A DNA stretch of 62,353 bases from Nostoc sp. NMS4 (GCF_017115095.1 NZ_JABXKI010000050.1:1-62353); one strand, 5' to 3'. Counted from the stretch's first letter, positions 8,804 to 19,369 are shown. Notes: a model not told the origin generated them from the sequence alone. Made by a program: numbers and translations.

Positions 8804-10570
8804 ATGCAATGGGCTAATTTTCTAGCCAAAGAAGCTGCTACCAATAGCTTATCTCTAGAGCAAACGGCAGCTTTTGCAAATTCTTTTCAGATAGAAAACT
8901 TAGGTAAAACGAAAGCTAAACTTGCCAGCGAATTAAACGTTGATATTGCTGCTTTTACAAAGTGGGTGAGTGAGGTGTATGACAAGTTTGCCCAGAATAA
9001 TCCTGAGTTAGCGACTTTTAACAATCGAGACAAACTAGAAAAGTTACAAGCTTACCTGAGCGCAAAATATAATAGTGAATTGGATGTCCTCAAACCATTG
9101 GCGGCGATAAAATTATTAAAATCGCTAGTGGTTCGAGAACGACTGCAACAAGAACCTTGGTTTGCGAGAAGAATTTGTAAATTTTTGGGATATTTACCTT
9201 TAGCGTTAGAGTTAGTGGGAAAATATCTAGATAAAATGCCAGATTTATCTCTGGAAACACTGCTGAAGCGGCTACAGAAGAAACGAGTGGAACATGAACC
9301 AGTAGTCAATGCTAACTCATTGATGCCTGATGAATACGGCATATTTGAAGCTTTTGAATTGAGTTGGGAACAGTTGGATGAAAATGCCCAAAGCTTTGGC
9401 TGTTTGCTAAGTTTGTGTGCTTTAGCTGACATTCCTTTATCTGTTGAGACAATAGAAGATGACAAAAAACAAGAACTCAACCAGAAAGCCATAGCCGATT
9501 TACTGGAATTGCATCTTTTACAACAAAAAAGTAAAGGAATTTATCGTCTAAATCCACAGATTCGACAACTTTTCCAAGTGAAGTTGGATAAGTCAAGTGA
9601 GGCGGATGAAGCAAAAACTAAATTTGCTGCCATGATGTTAGAGGTAGCAAAGCTAATTCCGCAACAGCTTAACCCTGAAGATATTCTTAACCTCACTCCA
9701 CATATCCCGCACATTACAGAAGTTGCAACCCACCTATCCGAATATGTGGGCGATGAAAATCTAATAACTCTGTTTAGCAAATTAGCCTGGTTTTATCAAA
9801 GTCAAGAACTTTATCAGCAAGCACAATTTTGGTTGCAACAGTGTGTAGAACTAACTCAAAATCGTCTTGGTTCAGAACATATCGATGTCGCCACTAGTCT
9901 AAATAATTTAGCACAACTTTACGAATCTACAGGACGCTACAACGAAGCCGAACCCTTGTTTGAGCAAGCTTTAAAACTGAGAAAACACCTGCTAGGAGAA
10001 GAACATACCGATGTCGCCACTAGCCTGAGCTATTTAGGATTAATCTACGAATATACAGGACGCTATAGCGAAGCTGAACCTTTGTATCAGCAAGCTTTAG
10101 AACTGTGGAAACGCCTAGTGGGAGAAGAACATCCCCATGTTGCCACAAGTCTGAACAATTTAGGAGCATTGTACTGTTATACAAGACGCTACAGCGAAGG
10201 TGAACCCTTACTCAAGCAAGCATTAAAACTGAGAAAACGTCTGTTGGGAGATAACCATCCCGATGTTGCCACCAGCCTAAATAATTTAGCACAACTTTAC
10301 GAATCTACAGGAAGTTACAAGCAAGCCGAACCTTTGTATGAGCAAGCTTTAGAACTGAGTAAACGCCTTCTAGGAAATAACCATCCCGATGTCGCCATTA
10401 GCCTAAACAATCTAGCAGCACTCTACCGTTACACAAGACGCTACCGCAAAGCCAAACCCTTATTTGAGAAAGCTTTGAAAATTTGTGAACGGACTTTAGG
10501 CGTAAGTCATCCAACAACTATGACAGTTCGGGCAAATTATGCCAGCTTTTTAAGAGAAGCATATCACTAG
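8804..10570 (+). CDS. STAND/NB-ARC-derived tetratricopeptide (kinesin-light-chain-like TPR) protein lacking the P-loop core
   Basis: NB-ARC distal motif (ICKFLGYLPLALELVGKYL), winged-helix-like region and about 5 TPR units (HPDVATSLNNLAQLYESTGRYxEAEPLYEQALEL); no Walker A or B found. Confidence 0.75.
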   Translation: MQWANFLAKEAATNSLSLEQTAAFANSFQIENLGKTKAKLASELNVDIAAFTKWVSEVYDKFAQNNPELATFNNRDKLEKLQAYLSAKYNSELDVLKPLAAIKLLKSLVVRERLQQEPWFARRICKFLGYLPLALELVGKYLDKMPDLSLETLLKRLQKKRVEHEPVVNANSLMPDEYGIFEAFELSWEQLDENAQSFGCLLSLCALADIPLSVETIEDDKKQELNQKAIADLLELHLLQQKSKGIYRLNPQIRQLFQVKLDKSSEADEAKTKFAAMMLEVAKLIPQQLNPEDILNLTPHIPHITEVATHLSEYVGDENLITLFSKLAWFYQSQELYQQAQFWLQQCVELTQNRLGSEHIDVATSLNNLAQLYESTGRYNEAEPLFEQALKLRKHLLGEEHTDVATSLSYLGLIYEYTGRYSEAEPLYQQALELWKRLVGEEHPHVATSLNNLGALYCYTRRYSEGEPLLKQALKLRKRLLGDNHPDVATSLNNLAQLYESTGSYKQAEPLYEQALELSKRLLGNNHPDVAISLNNLAALYRYTRRYRKAKPLFEKALKICERTLGVSHPTTMTVRANYASFLREAYH

Positions 10571-10589
10571 CGATCGCTGCTGGTAATTC

Positions 10590-10620
10590 GTAATTCGTAA
10601 TTCGTAATTCGTAATTCGTT
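10590..10620. repeat. short tandem heptamer repeats (gtaattc)n
   Basis: ggtaattcgtaattcgtaattcgtaattcgtaattcgt. Confidence 0.9.
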
Positions 10621-10649
10621 AAAAAACATACCCCTCTCCATTAGCGAAG

Positions 10650-10804
10650 CTACGGTGTATACACAAGTCAAATTACCCCCCTTAATCCCCCCGATATATT
10701 GGGGGGAGACCGGAAATCTAGTTCCCTCCCCTTTATAAGGGGAGGGTTAGGGTGGGGTAAAACCTTGGTTAATCAGCTATTTCAGACTTGTCTATACACC
10801 GTAG
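10650..10804. mobile_element. MITE-like element, family B copy 1, with 10-bp target duplication
   Basis: Ends ctacggtgtatacacaagtc / gacttgtctatacaccgtag; flanked by attagcgaag at 10640-10649 and 10805-10814. Confidence 0.9.
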
Positions 10805-10826
10805 ATTAGCGAAGAGGGGTGATATT

Positions 10827-11324
10827 TTACTTACATCCTAAAGACTTGCGGGTATCCACACCAGTTTTAGAATTCACACCACTGGCCTTAACACAAAGCT
10901 TTTTCACTTGTATCCCATCTAAAATTGCATTCGTAAAATCAGTACCTGTGATATCCACGCCATCAAAAGTAGAACGCAGCATCATTGCATCAGTCAACAC
11001 AGCATCACTTAAATCAGCATTCTTAAACCTTGTGAGATAGGCTATGCCTTCACTAAAATCAGCACCATGCAGATTTACTTCCTCCAAGACGCTACCGTTA
11101 AACACGCCACCACGTAAGTCAGCATTGCTAAAATTAGCATTCTCTAATTTGAGATTGGTAAACTCAGTACCAATTAAACTTTGACCAGAGTAATCCTTGC
11201 CCTTAAGTTCATCATTCCCCACAGAACGGGTAATACTAGAAGAACTTGCAGCTTGCGCCGATAGGGGAAACAAAAAAAGAACCATAGCTAAGACAAAGCT
11301 AGCTAACAGTTGCCAATATTTCAT
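10827..11324 (-). CDS. secreted pentapeptide-repeat protein
   Basis: Signal peptide ([21 protein letters not shown]) plus A(N/D)LxN repeats. Confidence 0.85.
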   Translation of the reverse strand: MKYWQLLASFVLAMVLFLFPLSAQAASSSSITRSVGNDELKGKDYSGQSLIGTEFTNLKLENANFSNADLRGGVFNGSVLEEVNLHGADFSEGIAYLTRFKNADLSDAVLTDAMMLRSTFDGVDITGTDFTNAILDGIQVKKLCVKASGVNSKTGVDTRKSLGCK

Positions 11325-11543
11325 AATGTCTTCTTAATAAATCTCAACACTTGCACCATTAACTATTAAACCTTACAAAAGGGATGAGGAGACAAAGAGA
11401 GACAAGGGAGACAAGGGGACAAGGGGACAAACAAAACTCCTAACTCCTAACTCCTAACTCCTAACGCCCCAATTAAATACACAACACTGTAAAACTAGAA
11501 AGCATCTCGTAGGATGATAGATGTTGAGGTGCGATCGCAATAA

Positions 11544-11765
11544 TTACCTGTGGCTAATCTGCAATACCTCGACATCTGGGTACAAAATGCCAATTTCACT
11601 TGAAGGGGAAATATCTTCCACAACATATACTGAAAGCCGTGCGGCATATTTGGGACGCAGCTGTGGGACGAGGAAGGTACGAATTTTACTAGCAAGGGCA
11701 TTGTGTACGTCACTCCACAGGTAGCCTTCAAGATATGGGTCCATACCGGGGAACAGGGAAGGCAT
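11544..11765 (-). pseudogene. truncated DUF4058-family protein (N-terminal fragment)
   Basis: MPSLFPGMDPYLEGYLWSDVHNALASKIRTFLVPQLRPKYAARL resembles the start of DUF4058; only 73 codons remain. Confidence 0.7.
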
Positions 11766-11940
11766 TTTACAAGCTCGCTTGACTGCACCTTTATTCTAGA
11801 ACTTGGTGTTGGAAATTTCCCCGCTTTGCAAGGTATCGTTAATCTACTTCGCAATCTAGGGGGCTTAATTTTTGTCTAAGTCCCATTAACAGTTAGTTGT
11901 CCACTGTCCACTGTCCACCGTCCAATTTTGAAACCTATGA

Positions 11941-13227
11941 TCAAATATCAGGCTGTTCTATGGGAATTTCGATCGCAAATTCTGCTCCTTTGCCAACCGA
12001 TGAGTTACAGCTAATATTTCCTCGGTGTTTTTGGACGATAATCTGATAACTAATAGATAATCCTAACCCACTACCTTTACCCACAGATTTTGTGGTAAAA
12101 AATGGGTCAAATAAACGCGATCGCACCGACTCTTCAATCCCACGACCATTATCTGCGATCGCAATTTTGACTATATTCAAGTCTGTCACTTCTGTATGAA
12201 TCCGAATTTGGGGTGTAGAAGATTGATTTCCCATTCCCTCTTCTATTGCATCAATAGCATTATTCAACAAATGCATAAATACTTGATTGAGTTCACTCGC
12301 ATAACAAGTAACTAGGGGCAAGTTACCATAATCTTTGACTACAACAATTGCCGGACGATCGGCTGCTTCCCTGAGCCGATGTTGTAACATCACTAACGTA
12401 TTTTCGATGTCTTCATGGATATTTACCCGCTTCATCTCTGCTTCGTCATGCCGAGAAAAATGTTGTAGCGCTAGTACAATTTCTCGAATGCGATCGGAGC
12501 CTCTATACATTGCACCTATTAGGTTTTGCAAATCCTTAATGATAAAATTCAGGTCTACATCTTTGGCTATTTGCTGAATTTTTGGTGTCGGTTTGGGATA
12601 TTCTTGCTGATAGACCTCAATTATATTCACTAAGTCTTCCACATATTGACCAGCATATTGAAGATTTCCATAAATAAAACTGATCGGGTTATTAATCTCA
12701 TGAGCCAGCCCAGCGACTAACTGTCCCAGCGCCACCATTTTTTCGTTCTGAATTTGTTTAACTTGAGAGGCTTTCAAGTCGTCAAGAGCCTGTTGGAGTA
12801 AAAAGTTTTTTTCTTGCAGTTTAACTTGGAGCAAACGTAAATTAATCTGATTTTCAATTCGCAATACCACTTCTGCCCCATGAAAAGGTTTTGCAATATA
12901 ATCTACACCACCAACATCAAATGCTTTTACCTTATCTACAACATCATCCAAGGCGCTAATAAAAATTACTGGGACATCACTAGTTTTATCGTCAGCTTTC
13001 AGTTGTTGACAAACTTGGTAGCCATCCATATCTGGCATATTGATATCCAGCAAAATCACATCGGGCAAAACCATTTGACATGCAGTCAGCGCCATTTTAC
13101 CGTTTAGGGCTTTGCGAACTTCAAAACCTTGTGCAGTCAACATCGCCGATAAAAGCCGCAAATTATCTGGGGTATCATCGACCACCAAAATATTTCTTTT
13201 CTGATGGTTAGTTTGATTAAAATGCAT
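11941..13227 (-). CDS. response regulator-histidine kinase hybrid
   Basis: REC domain (ILVVDDTPDNLRLL...PDVILLDINMPDMDGYQVC), HisKA (GQLVAGLAHEINNPI), HATPase (ADNGRGIEES, GKGSGLGLSIS). Confidence 0.93.
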   Translation of the reverse strand: MHFNQTNHQKRNILVVDDTPDNLRLLSAMLTAQGFEVRKALNGKMALTACQMVLPDVILLDINMPDMDGYQVCQQLKADDKTSDVPVIFISALDDVVDKVKAFDVGGVDYIAKPFHGAEVVLRIENQINLRLLQVKLQEKNFLLQQALDDLKASQVKQIQNEKMVALGQLVAGLAHEINNPISFIYGNLQYAGQYVEDLVNIIEVYQQEYPKPTPKIQQIAKDVDLNFIIKDLQNLIGAMYRGSDRIREIVLALQHFSRHDEAEMKRVNIHEDIENTLVMLQHRLREAADRPAIVVVKDYGNLPLVTCYASELNQVFMHLLNNAIDAIEEGMGNQSSTPQIRIHTEVTDLNIVKIAIADNGRGIEESVRSRLFDPFFTTKSVGKGSGLGLSISYQIIVQKHRGNISCNSSVGKGAEFAIEIPIEQPDI

Positions 13228-13494
13228 TATTGATCAAAAGTTATGCGTATAATTATTAAGGATAGTAAATGTTCTTTGAAATCACCCTGAAATTTGTTGA
13301 CCGATTTCACCGAAATAGTTGTATTTATAGTTTAACTCTCACGTGGCTAGAGAGTTTTGCAAATTATCGAAGCTATTGACCAGTTATCACCTTTAGTAAT
13401 CTGATAAACTGCTGTAAGCAGTATAGTAGATAGCACTTACCAATTATCTAACCGAGCATCAACAATGAAATTTTTTCCAGATGCTACTTGATAG

Positions 13495-15330
13495 CTACCA
13501 TTGAGGTGCTGAGGTGAGCAAGTTAAGAGCCAGTTGTGGTTCTATGGGTTGAGAAAATAGATATCCTTGAGCAAAATTACAGTTTAAACTTCTCAATTGG
13601 GCTAACTGTTCTGGTGTTTCGACACCTTCAGCGATCGCACTCATCCCCATTGAGTTGGCAATGCCAATCATTGCTGGTACTAAACCCATATTCTCTTTGT
13701 TCTCTTGCATCCGTTTGACGAAAGATTTATCAATTTTGAGTGCATTTAAAGGAAAGCTGTGCAGGTAACTTAAAGAGGAATATCCTGTGCCAAAGTCATC
13801 CATAATCAACTTGATTTTTCGCTGCCTTAGTTGTTGCAGAATTATTTTTATGGCATCAGTATTTTCCATAATTACACTTTCGGTAATTTCTAATTCTAAA
13901 TATGCCGGATTGATTTTATTTTCATAAATTATTCGGTCAATTTGTTCTACTAAATTCGGTTGTAAAAATAACCTTGCACTCAAATTGACACTCATAGTTA
14001 GGGGTTCTGGTGTTACTGGATAATGTTGCCAGATGCTTAATTGATGACAAGCTGACTGTAATACCCAAGTATTGATGGCATTAATCAAACCCGTTTCTTC
14101 CGCCACAGGAATAAATTCTATGGGAGGAACCAGACCACGAATCGGATGTTGCCAGCGCACCAGGGCTTCAAATCCAGAAATTCTACCTGTAGCTAGGGAA
14201 ATAATTGGTTGATAGTAAACGAGGAATTCTCGCCTTTCAATAGCCCTCCGCAAGTCATTTTCTAACTCTAAAAGCTGAATAGCTTCCTGATGCATAACTG
14301 GATTAAAAACGTGATAATTGGCTCTTCCTTTAGCCTTCGCCCGATACATTGCCGTATCAGCATCCCGCAGCAAATACTCTGGGCGATCGTAATCTTTATT
14401 ACCCCAACTAATGCCAATACTGGCATTCATGAATACTTCATATCTTGACAGTTGAAAAGTAAGTGATAATTGTTGTAAAATCCTTTCGGCAACTTGGATT
14501 GCTATATTGATATCTGTAATATTCTCTAAGAGAATTCCAAATTCGTCCCCGCCCAATCGTGCTAAAGTATCAATGGGTATCAGACACGCTTGCAAGCGGT
14601 GAGCAATGGCGATTAGCAATTCATCTCCTACCGGATGACCAAGAGAATCATTGACAACTTTGAAGCGATCGCAGTCCAAAAAAAGTACCGCAAACTGATA
14701 ACTAGATTCTTGCTTCGCCCGATTCAGAGCATCTTCTAGTCGCCGAATAAACAAAACTCGGTTTGATAATCCAGTCAAAGAATCATGCAGTGCTATATTT
14801 AGCAGTTGACTTTGTAATTTCTGGCGAGAATCAATTTCTTCCTGGAGTTTTTCGAGAGTTTTTTCTAGCTCCCCAGTGCGCTGTTTTACCCGATGTTCCA
14901 GTTCAACATTTAGTTTCAATATTTCTAATCGCGCCGATCTCAATGCCAGTTGATTTTGGACGCGCACTAAAACTTCTTGAAACTCAAAAGGTTTAGTGAT
15001 ATAGTCTACACCACCTACCTTAAAAGCTTTAATTTTGTCAAAAACATCATCTAAAGCACTAATAAAAATCACCGGAATATCAGCTGTTAGCTCCCAAGAT
15101 TTAAAGGTCTGGCAAATTTCATAGCCATCTACTTCTGGCATCATGATATCAAGTAGAATCAAATCAGGTAATAATGTTTGAGTTGCCGTCAGTGCCATTT
15201 GCCAGTTTAAAGCTTTACGAACGTTATACCCTTCCCTTGTCAATATGGAGGATAAAACCCGGAGGTTATCCGCCATGTCGTCAACGATCAAAATATCTTT
15301 TTTATTAGGGTCTAAATGCTCGTGATTCAT
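13495..15330 (-). CDS. REC-GGDEF-EAL response regulator
   Basis: REC (DIMMPEVDGYEI), GGDEF (RLGGDEFGIL), EAL-type domain (YYQPIISLATGRISGFEALVRWQHP, DDFGTGYSSLSYL). Confidence 0.93.
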   Translation of the reverse strand: MNHEHLDPNKKDILIVDDMADNLRVLSSILTREGYNVRKALNWQMALTATQTLLPDLILLDIMMPEVDGYEICQTFKSWELTADIPVIFISALDDVFDKIKAFKVGGVDYITKPFEFQEVLVRVQNQLALRSARLEILKLNVELEHRVKQRTGELEKTLEKLQEEIDSRQKLQSQLLNIALHDSLTGLSNRVLFIRRLEDALNRAKQESSYQFAVLFLDCDRFKVVNDSLGHPVGDELLIAIAHRLQACLIPIDTLARLGGDEFGILLENITDINIAIQVAERILQQLSLTFQLSRYEVFMNASIGISWGNKDYDRPEYLLRDADTAMYRAKAKGRANYHVFNPVMHQEAIQLLELENDLRRAIERREFLVYYQPIISLATGRISGFEALVRWQHPIRGLVPPIEFIPVAEETGLINAINTWVLQSACHQLSIWQHYPVTPEPLTMSVNLSARLFLQPNLVEQIDRIIYENKINPAYLELEITESVIMENTDAIKIILQQLRQRKIKLIMDDFGTGYSSLSYLHSFPLNALKIDKSFVKRMQENKENMGLVPAMIGIANSMGMSAIAEGVETPEQLAQLRSLNCNFAQGYLFSQPIEPQLALNLLTSAPQW

Positions 15331-18300
15331 TCTAATTTTCTTGTAGTCAATTCCATGATTTTCTCAAACTGGTAGTTATTTGCTAAATCTCTGAGAACTT
15401 GGAAAACTTGAGGACGATCTGAAGGAATTTGCTTGAGTAACTCTAAAATCAGTTCATCGCTACAGCTAGCTGCGGCATAGTGAAGCTGTTGAAGCCACTC
15501 AGGTGACATTTCTGATAAATAGCTCAGGAGTTCAGCAACACTGATAAAAATCTGTGTAGCTCGATCGGCAACTACTATATTTGTGGTTTCTACTTGATTG
15601 GTATATTTTAAACCCAGATGTTTGCTCAGTTTTTCCAATAATACTTCTTGTTTGAATGGCTTGCGAATAAAATCATCACAGCCAATGGACAGAATTTTCT
15701 GGCGTTCTTCCTCAAAGGCGCTAGCAGTTAGGGCAATAATGATTGTATTGGTATTGGAGCAATCTGGCGTTGCTCTAGAGAAGTCACAAGGCGGAGCCAA
15801 GGCTGTTGGTATCCGCGATCGCAAAGTGGACGCACTAGAAGGATCGTTTTCGATGACACCAGTTGCTTCGGGTATCGAAGACGCTTTGCATACAACTTTG
15901 AGAACCTCGCCGTCGCCTGAATCGGTTAACTCTTCTGCAAGGCACTGGTTCCCCAATGACACCAGCTGTTTCAATTTTGGGAACCTCCGCAACGTATTAG
16001 CTGCCCCATGCCCAATTTCTCTAGCTTTAATAATTTTTGTAGCTTCGTAACCATCCATGATCGGCATTCGCATATCCATAAAAATCAAGTGTGGTTGCCA
16101 AGATTCCCAATTAGCGATCGCTTCACTACCATCTATAGCTTCCTTAACTTCAAAGCCTAGAGATGTGAGAATTTTCACTAGGAGCATACGGCTTTCTTGA
16201 GAGTCGTCAACTACTAAGATACGGTATATTTTTTCGCTAGGTGCTAAAGCTATAATTTGTGATTTAATTTGGTTTATTGGGATTTCTATGGGGCAAGTTA
16301 GAGCAATCTGAACATCAAAGGCAAATGTACTACCGACACCCGGCATCGTGCTGACAGTAATATCTCCTCCCATGAGTTGCACGTATTTACGGCTAATCGC
16401 TAAACCCAGTCCCGTCCCTTGTTGGAATTTTCTGCCGATTTCGGTTTGTTCAAATGCCTCAAACAGCAAGTCAAGCTCTTGTGGGGCAATACCACAGCCA
16501 GTATCTTGTACCTCGAAGATTAGGGATTGGGGATTGATTATTAATTCTTCTCCCCCAGCCTCCCCAGCCTCCCCAGCCTCCCCAGCCTCCCCAGCTCCCT
16601 GCTCCCCAGCTCCCCTGCTCCCCAGCTCCCCAGCCCCAAGTCTCACCCGTAGCGTCACCCTCCCTTTATCAGTAAATTTGATCGCGTTTCCTAAGAGGTT
16701 GAGCAATACTTGACACAGTTTATTTTCGTCTGTTTCTATGTATTTAGGAATATCTTGTGGATATTCAAACAGTAATTCTAAATTTTTAGATGCAGCACGC
16801 AAGTGCAACATGTCTTCTAGGTTTTTTAACAAATGAATTAAGTCAAAGCTGCTGCAATTTAATGTGATTTTGCCAGCTTCGATTTTAGACATTTCTAGAA
16901 TGTCGTTAATTAATTTAAGTAGATGTTCGCCAGCACGATTAATTATTGCCAAGTTTTGTTGATGTTCGCTAGATAGCGAATAATCTCGACTCATAACTTG
17001 GGTGAAACCAAGAATGGCATTGAGTGGGGTACGCAGTTCGTGGCTCATGTTAGCCAGAAATTCGCTTTTGGCGAGGTTGGCGGCGGCGCTACGCGCTGCT
17101 TCCCGAACGGCTGCCTGTTGTTCCTGTGCAGCGATTTTTTGCGATTGAATTAGTTCTTCTTGGGTGGTTTGCAGTTGCTCGATAACTTGCTGAAACTCTT
17201 CAGTACGTTTTTTTACTTTCGCCTCTAAGGTGCGATTGTATTCTGCTAATAAATTTTCTGTTTGTTTGCGTTGGGTAATATCAAAAAATGTGGCGATCGC
17301 AAAAGCTAGATTCCCTGATTCATCATAAATTGGCTTTCCTAAAACCTCAATGGGAATAATCTTGTCACAACGGTGAATTTCCACATCATCAACCCTGGTG
17401 CTTTCCCCAAGCAATGCTCTCACAACCGGTAAGCGATCGCTGGGGTAAAGTTGATCTGTCCCGGCAAGGTAAGCTTGATATACCTCTGACAATTCTTCGA
17501 CTTTAACTTCTGTTATTGTCCCTTGACCAAGAATTTGCTGTCCAAGCTGATTTGTATAATAAGGTTCACCTCCAGCATCAACGATAAATACACCTACTGG
17601 CATAGCTTCTAAAAATTGAGTTAGCCGACTCTGACTATGAGATAGCGCCTCATTTAAAACTTGCATCTGGGCATTTTTTGCTTCTAAAGCACTAAAGGAC
17701 GCTTGGAGTTGCTTTGCCATAGTTTCAAATGATTTGGCTAGTTCCCCCAGTTCATCGGAACGCTGAATGTCTGGTGTTTCCTCCCATTCACCTTGAGCAA
17801 TTTTCTTCGCCGATCTGTTTAATTCTAAAATCGGCTTAATTACCCAACGAGCAGTCAAAATCCCAATTCTCGTAGCCACTAAAAAAGCAACTATGCACAG
17901 AAAAATCGTAATGCGAGTGTTGGCGTTAATTTGCTCCATAAATTCGCCTTCGGGAATCACCGCCACAATTAGCCAATCTAAACCCAGTTCGTCCTTCCAG
18001 CTTTTTACCTGGACAAAATAACGCATTCCATCAGCAGTAAAACTTAGCTGTTGCTTCCCCACAACAAACTTAAGACTGCCAAAGCGTTTGATTAAAGACT
18101 GTGTTGTGAGTTTAATTAAAGAATTTTGACTATCTAATGCTGATAAACGTTTTCCTTTACCATTAACAATCGTATATGGTGGCTCGCTAGTAGAAGAAGC
18201 CACTATTAATCCAGAACGTTCTAAAATAAAAGTCTTACCCGACTCTTTGATCTTTAACTTAGCCAAAAACTTGCCAATTTGTGACAAGAGCAAATCAACA

Positions 18301-19004
18301 CTAATTACCCCAACGAATTGGCGATTTTTATCGTAAACAGGATAGCTGGAAGATATGGATAAAACTTCTGGTTTATCTTCCCATTGATAAATTTTACTCC
18401 AAACTCGTTTGCCTATTTTGACTGGATCTGCATACCAAGCTTCTACTCGAGGATCGTAATTTTTGACTTCCTGTAAACGGCGACGATTTCCTTGGTTGTC
18501 TGTAGGATAAATATAAAGTTTGCCTATACCATGCTTTTGGCTAACTTCATTAATTAAGAGCTGGCCATTATCTAGACGTTCAACACCGATAAATTCACCT
18601 TTGGGATTGGCAAAGCTGTTATAGCCAACATTGAAAACCTGCATTTGTTTCCAAAAGTAATTGCCGGTAGTTTGAAAGTCCGAAAGTTTGAGCAAGCCTA
18701 GCTCAATCGCATCTAAGTTAATTTGATTAATTTGCTTCGGAGTTGTTAAATGGCGATCGAGATGCTGTTCGATGCGATCGCAGATTTCATTTTCTAACTG
18801 AGTAGCAAGCTCTCCTACCGCTTTTTGGCCGTTTTGATACGAAAGATAGCCCACAAGTCCCACCGCCCCACAAATTTGCAAGATAAACGGCACAATCAGA
18901 ACATAGCTCAGAGGCATCTTGGCATAAACTTTGCCAACTAAGCAATTAAATGATTTGACGGGCTGAAGTTTGGATAACATTGTAGTTTTATTCTTCCCCA
19001 GCAT
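15327..19004 (-). CDS. hybrid sensor histidine kinase (Cache-like, HAMP, PAS, HisKA, HATPase, REC)
   Basis: FLANMSHELRTPLNAILGF, GTGLGLAISRKYVQLMGG, ILVVDDSQESRMLL, MDMRMPIMDGYEA; overlaps the downstream REC-GGDEF-EAL gene by 4 bp; two in-frame insertions. Confidence 0.93.
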   Translation of the reverse strand: MLGKNKTTMLSKLQPVKSFNCLVGKVYAKMPLSYVLIVPFILQICGAVGLVGYLSYQNGQKAVGELATQLENEICDRIEQHLDRHLTTPKQINQINLDAIELGLLKLSDFQTTGNYFWKQMQVFNVGYNSFANPKGEFIGVERLDNGQLLINEVSQKHGIGKLYIYPTDNQGNRRRLQEVKNYDPRVEAWYADPVKIGKRVWSKIYQWEDKPEVLSISSSYPVYDKNRQFVGVISVDLLLSQIGKFLAKLKIKESGKTFILERSGLIVASSTSEPPYTIVNGKGKRLSALDSQNSLIKLTTQSLIKRFGSLKFVVGKQQLSFTADGMRYFVQVKSWKDELGLDWLIVAVIPEGEFMEQINANTRITIFLCIVAFLVATRIGILTARWVIKPILELNRSAKKIAQGEWEETPDIQRSDELGELAKSFETMAKQLQASFSALEAKNAQMQVLNEALSHSQSRLTQFLEAMPVGVFIVDAGGEPYYTNQLGQQILGQGTITEVKVEELSEVYQAYLAGTDQLYPSDRLPVVRALLGESTRVDDVEIHRCDKIIPIEVLGKPIYDESGNLAFAIATFFDITQRKQTENLLAEYNRTLEAKVKKRTEEFQQVIEQLQTTQEELIQSQKIAAQEQQAAVREAARSAAANLAKSEFLANMSHELRTPLNAILGFTQVMSRDYSLSSEHQQNLAIINRAGEHLLKLINDILEMSKIEAGKITLNCSSFDLIHLLKNLEDMLHLRAASKNLELLFEYPQDIPKYIETDENKLCQVLLNLLGNAIKFTDKGRVTLRVRLGAGELGSRGAGEQGAGEAGEAGEAGEAGGEELIINPQSLIFEVQDTGCGIAPQELDLLFEAFEQTEIGRKFQQGTGLGLAISRKYVQLMGGDITVSTMPGVGSTFAFDVQIALTCPIEIPINQIKSQIIALAPSEKIYRILVVDDSQESRMLLVKILTSLGFEVKEAIDGSEAIANWESWQPHLIFMDMRMPIMDGYEATKIIKAREIGHGAANTLRRFPKLKQLVSLGNQCLAEELTDSGDGEVLKVVCKASSIPEATGVIENDPSSASTLRSRIPTALAPPCDFSRATPDCSNTNTIIIALTASAFEEERQKILSIGCDDFIRKPFKQEVLLEKLSKHLGLKYTNQVETTNIVVADRATQIFISVAELLSYLSEMSPEWLQQLHYAAASCSDELILELLKQIPSDRPQVFQVLRDLANNYQFEKIMELTTRKLE

Positions 19005-19369
19005 CTACTAGATGCATTTTGCCATGTTAGCTACATCTAATACAAGTATAATTACGGTATATATTGCTTTTTCATGAAAGTTTTATATTTTTAGTATAAA
19101 AGAGTACAGAAACTTTATACTTGTTTGATTCACTGAATTCCTCTAACGCCTAATTTGTAAACTTTGCGTAGGAGTAGCCCAGCATAGAAATTACTTACTG
19201 CGGGCTGTTACGCCATTGCAGCTGAATTTGCTCAGTTGTATCTGGCAATATATCAACAGATTTTCTCAAATGAACTGAAATTTAACCAATAAGCTCCAGT
19301 ATGCCATTCTAAAAATCAGGTCGCCATTAGCACCCAATCCTAAATTTAATTTTTAATTGCTGATGCCTT

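Noticed and set aside
10590-10620. Heptamer arrays (gtaattc)n here and elsewhere as possible CRISPR
   Set aside because: No spacers. These are the short tandem repeats common in Nostoc-type genomes.
10827-11040. ORF 10819-11040 (+) and ORF 11495-11854 (-)
   Set aside because: Opposite or overlapping a pentapeptide gene and the DUF4058 fragment. Composition typical of shadow frames.
15598-16713. Plus-strand ORFs opposite the hybrid kinase (15598-16050, 16348-16713)
   Set aside because: Arise from the repeat-derived inserts (for example PASPASPASPA). The kinase on the minus strand explains the region.
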